This document shows positions 57,855 through 64,000 of a stretch of 64,000 nt of DNA, piece by piece. The notes beneath the pieces were generated by a model that worked only from the letters and a program-made list of their open reading frames with translations, had not been told where the DNA came from and made no database searches. This stretch comes from Bordetella genomosp. 2 (GTDB lineage Bacteria; Pseudomonadota; Gammaproteobacteria; Burkholderiales; Burkholderiaceae_B): NCBI RefSeq assembly GCF_002261345.1, contig NZ_NEVT01000008.1:310001-374000 (forward strand), written 5' to 3'. How positions within the stretch are numbered: the first letter of the stretch is position 1; each line of letters starts with the position of its first letter. The position numbers and the translations under genes were made by a program.

Positions 57855-58798
57855 GATGTTGTCTCCTGAGGATGTGCTGTGCTTGGCATGTGGGAATACA
57901 TCGGCTTGCCGGGATGCGGCAGGCGCGCGCGCAGGATGACGCCCTGCTCCGCTTCGGTGATATACAGGCTGCGCCCGTCGTCGCCGCCGAACGCGACGTT
58001 GGTGGTCCGCAGGCCGGCGCAGGAACGGATGCGGTACAGCGGCTCGCCCAGCGGGCTGAACAGCCACACCGTGCCGGCCTGGGCATGCACGATGGCGAGG
58101 TTGCCGGCCTCGTCCAGCGCCAGGCCGTCGGGGCCGGCGGTGCTGCCCGACAGCTGGATGAAGCGGCTGGCCTTCTTCATGGCGCCGCCGGGCTCCAGGC
58201 GCAGGGCGTAGATGGCGTTGTCGTGCGTGATGGCGACGTACAGCACGTTCTCCGCCCGGTTCAGCACCAGCCCGTTGGGGCCGGCCAGGCCGTCCATCAG
58301 CAGGTCCACGGTCTTGCCGTCGGCGCGCAGGCGGAACACGCGGCCGGTGGGGTTTTCCAGCGCGCTCTCGCCCTGGTCGGTGAAGTACAGGTCGCCGTTG
58401 GCGGCGAAGAACAAGTCGTTCAGGCCGCGCAGCCCTTCGCGCTGCACATGTTGCAGGTAGGGCCGGATGGTGCGGGCCGCGGGGTCGACCAGCATCAGGC
58501 CGTGCAGATGATCGGCCACGAAGATGCGCCCGTCCTGGTGGATCTTCAGGCCGTTGGGCTCGCCCTCGTAGCGCACCACCACCTCGAAGTTGCCGGCCGG
58601 GTCCACCCGCAGGATGCGGCCGTGCGCCAGGTCCACGCACCAGAGGTTGCCGGCGCGGTCGAAGGCCGGCCCCTCCAGGAACGAGTGCATCTTCACATGG
58701 CGCGCGGCCAGCCAGGTGGACGGCTGGTCCGTCAGGTACAGCGATTCCGGCAGGCGGGCGAATATCTCGGTGGGCAAGGGTTCTGCGGGAGGATACAT
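57851..58798 (-). CDS. SMP-30/gluconolactonase-like beta-propeller hydrolase
   Basis: 315 residues. FLEGPAFDRAGNLWCVDLAH is the propeller entry with the metal Glu, GLNDLFFAANGDLYFTDQGE carries the catalytic Asn/Asp, and AGPDGLALDEAGNLAIVHAQ the metal Asp. It probably opens a lactone. It is coupled to the Bug gene and 9 bases downstream of the AtuA-related gene. Confidence 0.88.
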   Translation of the reverse strand: MYPPAEPLPTEIFARLPESLYLTDQPSTWLAARHVKMHSFLEGPAFDRAGNLWCVDLAHGRILRVDPAGNFEVVVRYEGEPNGLKIHQDGRIFVADHLHGLMLVDPAARTIRPYLQHVQREGLRGLNDLFFAANGDLYFTDQGESALENPTGRVFRLRADGKTVDLLMDGLAGPNGLVLNRAENVLYVAITHDNAIYALRLEPGGAMKKASRFIQLSGSTAGPDGLALDEAGNLAIVHAQAGTVWLFSPLGEPLYRIRSCAGLRTTNVAFGGDDGRSLYITEAEQGVILRARLPHPGKPMYSHMPSTAHPQETTS

Positions 58799-58807
58799 AT
58801 CGGCCTC

Positions 58808-59134
58808 TCAGGATTGCGCGGCGCCGCCGGGCAGTTCGATGCCCAGCATCAGCGCGCTCAGCGACTTGCCATGCGGGTCGAGCCGCAAGGAACGCGTCAC
58901 GCCGCCGGCCAGCACATTGGGAATGACGAAATTCAGCGCCTTCAGGCTGGCCACCTCGTAGCGCCTGACCGCCCCCGCCCCCAGGTGGGCGAAGGCCTGC
59001 TCGACGCGCGCGGCGGTCAGTTGCTGGCGCAGCACCTGCCAGCCGGCATCGTCGTAGGCAATGACGGCGATGCTGGAAGTATTGCCCTTGTCGCCGGCAC
59101 GCGCATGCGCCAGTTCGTAGACCAGGATGCCCAT
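58808..59134 (-). CDS. AtuA-related small protein
   Basis: 108 residues. VYELAHARAGDKGNTSSIAV is the characteristic AtuA-partner motif (ARSGDKGN), and VASLKALNFVIPNVLAGGVT the second. Larger homologues carry it fused to the AtuA/DUF1446 domain; here it is separate, its ATG 2 bases after the AtuA stop. Probable second subunit. Function unknown. Confidence 0.85.
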   Translation of the reverse strand: MGILVYELAHARAGDKGNTSSIAVIAYDDAGWQVLRQQLTAARVEQAFAHLGAGAVRRYEVASLKALNFVIPNVLAGGVTRSLRLDPHGKSLSALMLGIELPGGAAQS

Positions 59135-59136
59135 CG

Positions 59137-60495
59137 CTATGCCCTCGCCATGATCACTTGCGGGACGACCCAGTTGCGCGGGATCAGCACCGCGTCCACG
59201 GCGATGATTTCCTTGGCGCCCAGGTTGACCGGGCCGCCCGCGCCGTAAGGCCCCTGCATGTTCAGCTGCCGCACATGATCGCCCAGCAGGTGGGCGCTCT
59301 TCTTGTCGGGGCAGCGCGCCGCCACGCGCAGCCGCACTTCATAGGGTTGGCCGGCCAGCGCCGCCGGATGGCTGCCGTGCAGGCTGGTGACGCCGATCAG
59401 GTCGACCTGGATTTCGCCGGCGACGCCGCCATCGAGCCGGAAGCGCTCTTTCACCGTCTCGGCCGCCAGCTGCGCGCGCGCCACCGCGTTGACGCCGGCG
59501 TAGGCCACTTCGCCGGTGCCGATCCAGCCGTCGAAGTAGCCCACCACCACTTTGTAGCTGTCGGTGCGTGGCCGGGCATGGATGCCCCGCACGGCCACGC
59601 GGTCCGGCGACAGCGCCTCGAAGTGCAGGCCGTCCAGGCTCAGCACGCAATCCGGCGTGATGTAGGCGTCGGGATCATGGATCTCGTACAGCGCCTGCTC
59701 GGTGCAGGTCATGCGGTCCAGCCGGCCGCCGGAGCCGTCCGGCTTGCCGATGAACAGTTCGCCGTCGGGGTACAGGTCGGCATAGGGGTAAGGCAGCTCG
59801 GCCAGGCGCGGCACGTCTTTCTTGCCCGGGTCGGCGAAATAGCCGCCGGTGACCTGGGCCGAGCATTCCAGCAAGTGACCCATGATCGTGCCGGCCGCCA
59901 CGCTCGGCAGGTCGTCATAGGCCCATTGGTGGTGGTGCAGCGCCACGCCCAGGAACAGCGAGGGGTCGGCCACGCGGCCGGTCATCACCACGTGGGCGCC
60001 GGTGGCCAGGGCGTCGCGCACGACGTCGGCGCCCAGGTAGGCATTGGCCGAGGCCAGCCGGGGCAGGATGTGCTCCAGCGGCAGGCCGCGGTCCATCAAC
60101 TGCAGTTCCGGATGCGTGCGCACGCGGTCGATCACGTCGTCGCCCACCACCGCCGCGCATTGCAGGTCGCGCCAGCCCTGCTCCCGGCCGATCGCCAGGG
60201 CCGCCTGCGCGGCGCCGACGGGATTGGCCGCGCCCATGTTGGACACCAGCCGCACCCCCTTGCGCCGGCACAGCGGCAGGAAGGCGCGCATGCGTTCTTC
60301 CAGCATCGGGTTGTAGCCGCGCGCGCCATCGTGGCGGCGCGACAGGGTTTCCCTGGCGATGGTGCGCTCGGCCAGGCATTCGCAGACCAGGTAATCCAGG
60401 TCGCACTGTTCCAGCAACTGCAGCGCCGGGCCGATGCGGTCGTCGGCCATGCCGGCCCCGACCCCGACGCGCAGGCGCCTGTGCGGCTCGTTCAT
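59137..60495 (-). CDS. AtuA-family (DUF1446) acyclic terpene utilisation-type protein
   Basis: 452 residues. RVGVGAGMADDRIGPALQLL, SNMGAANPVGAAQAALAIGR and ATGAHVVMTGRVADPSLFLG are DUF1446 hallmarks. AtuA is needed for citronellol and geraniol catabolism in Pseudomonas, but its reaction is undefined and many homologues sit in other pathways. The start at 60495 has GGAG upstream. First gene of a five-gene minus operon with a divergent LysR. No other atu genes are here. Confidence 0.87.
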   Translation of the reverse strand: MNEPHRRLRVGVGAGMADDRIGPALQLLEQCDLDYLVCECLAERTIARETLSRRHDGARGYNPMLEERMRAFLPLCRRKGVRLVSNMGAANPVGAAQAALAIGREQGWRDLQCAAVVGDDVIDRVRTHPELQLMDRGLPLEHILPRLASANAYLGADVVRDALATGAHVVMTGRVADPSLFLGVALHHHQWAYDDLPSVAAGTIMGHLLECSAQVTGGYFADPGKKDVPRLAELPYPYADLYPDGELFIGKPDGSGGRLDRMTCTEQALYEIHDPDAYITPDCVLSLDGLHFEALSPDRVAVRGIHARPRTDSYKVVVGYFDGWIGTGEVAYAGVNAVARAQLAAETVKERFRLDGGVAGEIQVDLIGVTSLHGSHPAALAGQPYEVRLRVAARCPDKKSAHLLGDHVRQLNMQGPYGAGGPVNLGAKEIIAVDAVLIPRNWVVPQVIMARA

Positions 60496-60579
60496 GCTTG
60501 TCTCCGTACGGCCGCGCCCGCCCCACTGGCGGCGCAGCGCTTGCAGGCAGTATGCGCAAGGATGCCTAATGTTCAAAAT

Positions 60580-60593
60580 GATATATTTATATC
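60580..60593. promoter_or_regulatory. Dyad in the atuA/lysR gap
   Basis: GATATA-TT-TATATC is a perfect dyad in an AT-rich patch between atuA (60495) and lysR (60619). It could be part of a LysR site or simply the -10 region of either promoter. Confidence 0.4.
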
Positions 60594-60618
60594 TCGGTGA
60601 TAACTTTTGTGCATTACC

Positions 60619-61542
60619 ATGGCAAGCCCGCGGCTGACCCTCACTATCTCAGAACTGGAAGCCGTGCTGCTGGTGGCGGAGGCGCGCAATTTCCGCATGG
60701 CGGCCGAGCAGGCGCACGTCTCGCAGCCGGCCCTCAGCCGGCGCATCCAGGCGGCCGAGCAGAAGCTCAATGCCCGGCTGTTCGACCGCGACAAGCACGG
60801 CGTGGCGCTTACCGATGCCGGCGCGGAACTGGTGCCGATCGCCCAGCGCATGCTGTCCGAGTTCCGCGATTCGCTCAGCGACCTGTCCGAATTCATCGCC
60901 GGCCGGCGCGGCAGCGTCAACATCTGGGCCCTGCCGTCGGTGGCGGCCGCCGTGCTGCCCCCGGTCGCGCAGGCGCTGCGGCAATCGCACCCGCACATCC
61001 GCCTGGTGATCCAGGCGGCTTCGGCGCGCCAGGTGACCCAGGCCGTGGCGGAAGGCAAGGCGGACCTGGGCATTTCCATCGAGATCGCCGGCCAGCCCGC
61101 CGACGTGGAGTTCGCGCCGCTGCTGAAGGAAAAGTTCGTCCTGATCTGCCCCATCGACGACCCGCTGGCGCGCAGGAAAAAGGTGGACTGGAGCGTATTC
61201 GCGAGCCGGCCGTTCGTGGCCAGCGGGCCGGCCAGCAGCATCCGGGTGGTGACGGACAGGATACTGGCCGCCTCGGGCCGCGCCGCGGACGCGAACTATG
61301 TGGCCGACAACATTTCGGTGGTAGGGGCCATGGTGGCCGCCGGGGTGGGCGTGGCGGCCGTGCCGCAACTGGCGCTGCGCCTGATGGACACCACGCGCCT
61401 GCGCAGCGTGGCCCTGCATGCGCCGGTCGCCACCCGCGAGATCGGCATCCTGATAAGAAAACGGCGCTCGCTGTCGGCCGCGGCGCTAAGGTTCGTAGGA
61501 GTACTGCAAAAGGTCAGCGGAAAGATTGCCGAGGCACAATAG
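60619..61542 (+). CDS. LysR-family transcriptional regulator
   Basis: 307 residues. HTH: LEAVLLVAEARNFRMAAEQA with VSQPALSRRIQAAEQKL, then effector domain (VNIWALPSVAAAVLPPVAQA). The ATG at 60619 is used; an in-frame TTG 12 bases upstream is unlikely. It is divergent from the AtuA operon and is its probable regulator. Confidence 0.9.
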   Translation: MASPRLTLTISELEAVLLVAEARNFRMAAEQAHVSQPALSRRIQAAEQKLNARLFDRDKHGVALTDAGAELVPIAQRMLSEFRDSLSDLSEFIAGRRGSVNIWALPSVAAAVLPPVAQALRQSHPHIRLVIQAASARQVTQAVAEGKADLGISIEIAGQPADVEFAPLLKEKFVLICPIDDPLARRKKVDWSVFASRPFVASGPASSIRVVTDRILAASGRAADANYVADNISVVGAMVAAGVGVAAVPQLALRLMDTTRLRSVALHAPVATREIGILIRKRRSLSAAALRFVGVLQKVSGKIAEAQ

Positions 61543-61561
61543 CTCTCCGACAACAGTCATC

Positions 61562-61579
61562 CTGCCGCGTCGACGGCAG
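61562..61579. terminator. Possible bidirectional hairpin
   Basis: CTGCCG-CGTCGA-CGGCAG lies between the convergent lysR (ends 61542) and Bug (ends 61608) genes. Neither side has a U-run, so termination is uncertain. Confidence 0.3.
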
Positions 61580-61607
61580 CCAGGCATCCTCCAGAATCCC
61601 GCGCGGC

Positions 61608-62576
61608 TCAATCGACCGTGGCCCCCGAGGCGCGCACCAACACGGCCCACTTCTCGGCATCCGCGCGGATGCGGCCGGCGAACTCCTCGGGCGTGCCCGA
61701 TAGCGACGCGGCGCCCAACTGCACCAGCCTGGCCTGCAGTGCCGCGTCCTTGCCCATGCGCATCATCTCGGCCGACAGGCGGTCGACGATGTCCTGCGGC
61801 ATGCCGCGCGGACCCACCACGCCGAACCAGACGTCGGCCACATAGCCCTTGACGCCGGCTTCGTCCATGGTGGGCACGTCGGGCAGCTGCGGGGCGCGGG
61901 TCTGGCTGGTGACGGCCAGGGCGCGCAACTTGCCGGCCTTCACGTACGGCAGGGCCCCGGGGAAGTTGTCGAACATCAGCTGCAGCTGGTTGGACAGCAG
62001 GTCGGCCATGGCCGGGCCGCTGCCCTTGTAGGGCACGTGCATGATGTCGACCTGCGCCATCGACTTGAACAGTTCGCCCGACAGGTGGTTGGTGGTGCCG
62101 TTGCCGGCCGACCCCATGTTGAGCTGGCCCGGATTCTGCCGCGCGTAGGCGATCAGTTCCTGCACATTGCGGGCCGGCACGGCCGGGTTCACCACCAGGA
62201 TGTTGGGCACGCCGGCGAACAGGCCCAGGGGCGTGAAGTCCTTGTCGATATCGAAGGGCAGCTGCTTGTACAGCGAGCCGTTGATGGATTGGGTGCCGAC
62301 CGTGCCGAACAGCAGGGTGTAGCCGTCGGCCGGCGCCTTGGCCACCACGTCCGAGCCGATGACGCCGCCCGCGCCCGGCCGGTTCTCGACCACTACCTGC
62401 CGTCCCAGGCTATCGGCCAGGCGCTCCGCGAATACGCGGCCGAGCAGGTCGGTGGTGCCGCCCGGCGGGAACGGCACGACCAGGCGGATGGGACGGTCCG
62501 GGTACGCGCCTGCCTGCGCGCCGGCGGCGGCGACAGACAGCACGGCAATCGACAACATGCGGATGATGGCTTTCAT
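61608..62576 (-). CDS. Bug-family TTT substrate-binding protein
   Basis: 322 residues. Signal peptide (IRMLSIAVLSVAAAGAQAGA) then YPDRPIRLVVPFPPGGTTDL, VVVENRPGAGGVIGSDVVAK, PADGYTLLFGTVGTQSING and QLPDVPTMDEAGVKGY. It follows the ArgH-like gene after 43 bases on the same strand; they probably share a transcript and a substrate. Confidence 0.93.
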   Translation of the reverse strand: MKAIIRMLSIAVLSVAAAGAQAGAYPDRPIRLVVPFPPGGTTDLLGRVFAERLADSLGRQVVVENRPGAGGVIGSDVVAKAPADGYTLLFGTVGTQSINGSLYKQLPFDIDKDFTPLGLFAGVPNILVVNPAVPARNVQELIAYARQNPGQLNMGSAGNGTTNHLSGELFKSMAQVDIMHVPYKGSGPAMADLLSNQLQLMFDNFPGALPYVKAGKLRALAVTSQTRAPQLPDVPTMDEAGVKGYVADVWFGVVGPRGMPQDIVDRLSAEMMRMGKDAALQARLVQLGAASLSGTPEEFAGRIRADAEKWAVLVRASGATVD

Positions 62577-62619
62577 GATGATTCCCCTTGTTTGATGTTG
62601 CGTCGTTGAACGGCCGCCT

Positions 62620-64000
62620 TCAGCCGGCGGCCAGGGCCTCCAATGCCTGCTCGCGGGATTGGGCGGCTTGCGCCAGGGCCGCGCGGCGCGCCGCCAGCCG
62701 TTGGCGCGCCGCCCGCAGCGCGTCGTCCTGCTCGCGCGCCCGCGCCGCGACCCGCTCCGGCGCCGGCCCGCCCGGCACCGCCCGGGCCGCCACGCCGGCC
62801 ACCGGATCGAGGCAGCGCGCCACGGTCCGCGGGTCCAGGCCCATCGGCCGGCCGAGTTGCTCGCGGCCGGCGGCATCGATCATCTGCGCCGTGATCGCGT
62901 CGGCCGGCAGGCCCTGGTCCAGCGCCTGGCGCACCACCGCGCCGACGATATGGTGGGCCTGCCGGAACGACACATCGGCCTGGCGGACCAGCGCATCGGC
63001 CAAGTCGGTGGCCATGGAAAAATCCTGCCGCGCCCGCGCCTCCATGTGCGCGCGCAGCGGCCGCGCGGCGCCCAGCACCAGGCCGAACAGCCGGGCGCCC
63101 CGCTCGCATTCCTGCGCCGCCTCCCAGAAGCTGCGCATGCTCTCGCGATTGCCGTGGCCGGTATGCGTGAAGTTGGACTCTTTCACGCTGCTGAGCGCCG
63201 CCGCCTGCAGGCCGATCATGTGCCCGGCCTTGCCCTTCAAGTATTCGAGCACCACGGGGTTCTTCTTCTGCGGCATGATGCTGGAGGTGCCGGCCACGCT
63301 GTCGGGAAACTCGATCAGGCCGAACTCGGGCGTGGACCAGACGTAGAAGTCCTGCGCCACCCGGCTCCAGGTCACGGCCGCGACCGTCATCGCCGCCAGC
63401 AGTTCCCAGGCGAAGTCGCGCGAGGCGACCGAGTCCAGCGCATTGCTCGTGCAGGCGGCGAAGCCGAGCAGGCGCGCGGTTTCTTCGCGCTGGATCGGGA
63501 AGGCCGTGCCGGCCAGGGCGCCGGCGCCCAGCGGGCAGGCCTCCAGCCCCGCCAAGGCGGCTTCCAGGCGGCCCAGGTCGCGGCCCAGGGTCTCGGCGAC
63601 CGCCGCCAGGTAGTAGCCATAGGTAATGGGCTGGGCCGCCTGCAAGTGCGTATAGCCCGGCATGACCACGCCGGCGTACTCGCGGGCGCCGTCGAGCGCG
63701 CGCTGCCAGGCGTCGCAGACGGCGTCCATCAGTGCCAGGCCGGCATCGCGGGCCCGCAGGCGGTCGTGGGTGGCCAGGATGTCGTTGCGGCTGCGCGCAA
63801 TGTGCAGGCGGCCGCCCGCCTCGACGCCGGCCAGCTCGATCAGGCGCGCCTCGTAGTTGAAGTAGGCGTCTTCGCGCTGTGGGTCCAGCGGCACCGCGGC
63901 GGGCCCTTCCCGCTCCATCTGCCGCAGCACGCGCGCCAGTTGCGCGGCGGCTTGCGGCGCCAGCAGCCCGGCCCGGCGCAGCATCAGCAAGTGGGCCTGG
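62620..64000 (-). CDS. Argininosuccinate-lyase-like enzyme, N-terminus beyond the window
   Basis: About 460 residues visible; the frame is open at the right edge. Fumarase/aspartase-superfamily pattern: LHIARSRNDILATHDRLRAR, GYTHLQAAQPITYGYYLAAV and the signature GTSSIMPQKKNPVVLEYLKG with the catalytic Ser. True ArgH is usually near argG or alone; pairing with a Bug receptor and an unusual Ala/Arg-rich C-terminal extension (from about residue 420) suggest a paralogue acting on another N-substituted amino acid. Not assigned argH. Confidence 0.8.
   Translation of the reverse strand, partial: QAHLLMLRRAGLLAPQAAAQLARVLRQMEREGPAAVPLDPQREDAYFNYEARLIELAGVEAGGRLHIARSRNDILATHDRLRARDAGLALMDAVCDAWQRALDGAREYAGVVMPGYTHLQAAQPITYGYYLAAVAETLGRDLGRLEAALAGLEACPLGAGALAGTAFPIQREETARLLGFAACTSNALDSVASRDFAWELLAAMTVAAVTWSRVAQDFYVWSTPEFGLIEFPDSVAGTSSIMPQKKNPVVLEYLKGKAGHMIGLQAAALSSVKESNFTHTGHGNRESMRSFWEAAQECERGARLFGLVLGAARPLRAHMEARARQDFSMATDLADALVRQADVSFRQAHHIVGAVVRQALDQGLPADAITAQMIDAAGREQLGRPMGLDPRTVARCLDPVAGVAARAVPGGPAPERVAARAREQDDALRAARQRLAARRAALAQAAQSREQALEALAAG

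Overview
The window is high-GC, gene-dense proteobacterial chromosome. The best fit is Bordetella or a very close Alcaligenaceae relative. The reasons are six Bug-type (tripartite tricarboxylate transporter, TTT) periplasmic receptors in 64 kb, azurin next to a complete nos cluster, ffh followed by a cytochrome c assembly gene, and many LysR-governed catabolic operons. Naming the B. bronchiseptica/parapertussis complex is my inference. I see no rRNA, prophage, insertion sequence or CRISPR array. No gene-free stretch exceeds about 300 bases.

Layout. 1-6565: a minus-strand operon (alpha/beta hydrolase, VOC protein, EntE/DhbE-like aryl-CoA ligase, hotdog thioesterase, salicylyl-CoA-hydroxylase-like flavoprotein, Bug receptor) with a divergent TetR gene and two copies of one dyad between them. 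6575-10127: a second-type ClpP, an ArsR/SRPBCC pair, two small unknown genes and a LuxR-type regulator. 10163-13456: LysR, a frameshifted Bug gene and an aromatic-ring flavin hydroxylase. 13453-16341: copper chaperone and CopA with a MerR/CueR-type promoter. 16480-19609: TauE/SafE permease, YCII protein, a Cys-rich anchored protein, a DUF72 protein and tRNA-Gly(CCC). 19690-23899: Bug, HMG-CoA-lyase-like, CaiB/BaiF CoA-transferase and LysR.

24017-32464 is mostly housekeeping: trmB, pip, thiS, a phospholipid methyltransferase-like gene, a BON-LysM protein, ffh, ccsA-like, a Cys-containing PP0621-type protein, ampD, GST and IclR. 32698-36897 is a D-galactonate operon (dgoK-dgoA-dgoD-transporter) divergent from IclR. 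36915-40311 holds MarR, a PhzS-like flavoprotein, a DUF3237 protein and Bug, with a near-ideal operator. 40447-42354 is htpG behind a sigma-32 promoter. 42629-52059 is azurin followed by nosR-Z-D-F-Y-L-X, a full nitrous oxide reductase system with FNR/DNR-like boxes before azurin and nosR. A tRNA-Leu(CAA) follows.

52252-64000 is again accessory: AraC with a chloroperoxidase-like hydrolase; a quinone reductase-like MDR with HxlR; and a five-gene minus operon (AtuA family, AtuA-related small protein, SMP-30 lactonase-like, Bug, P5betaR-like reductase) with divergent LysR. The window ends with a Bug gene downstream of an argininosuccinate-lyase-like gene cut by the window edge.

The recurring theme is small catabolic units, each with its own regulator, a few enzymes and a lone Bug receptor, with no TctA/TctB membrane partners in the window. 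Two C-tract frameshift candidates (12021 and 13546) lie 1.5 kb apart. A GGTGTC-type palindromic repeat sits at two convergent gene ends (27.6 and 40.4 kb).
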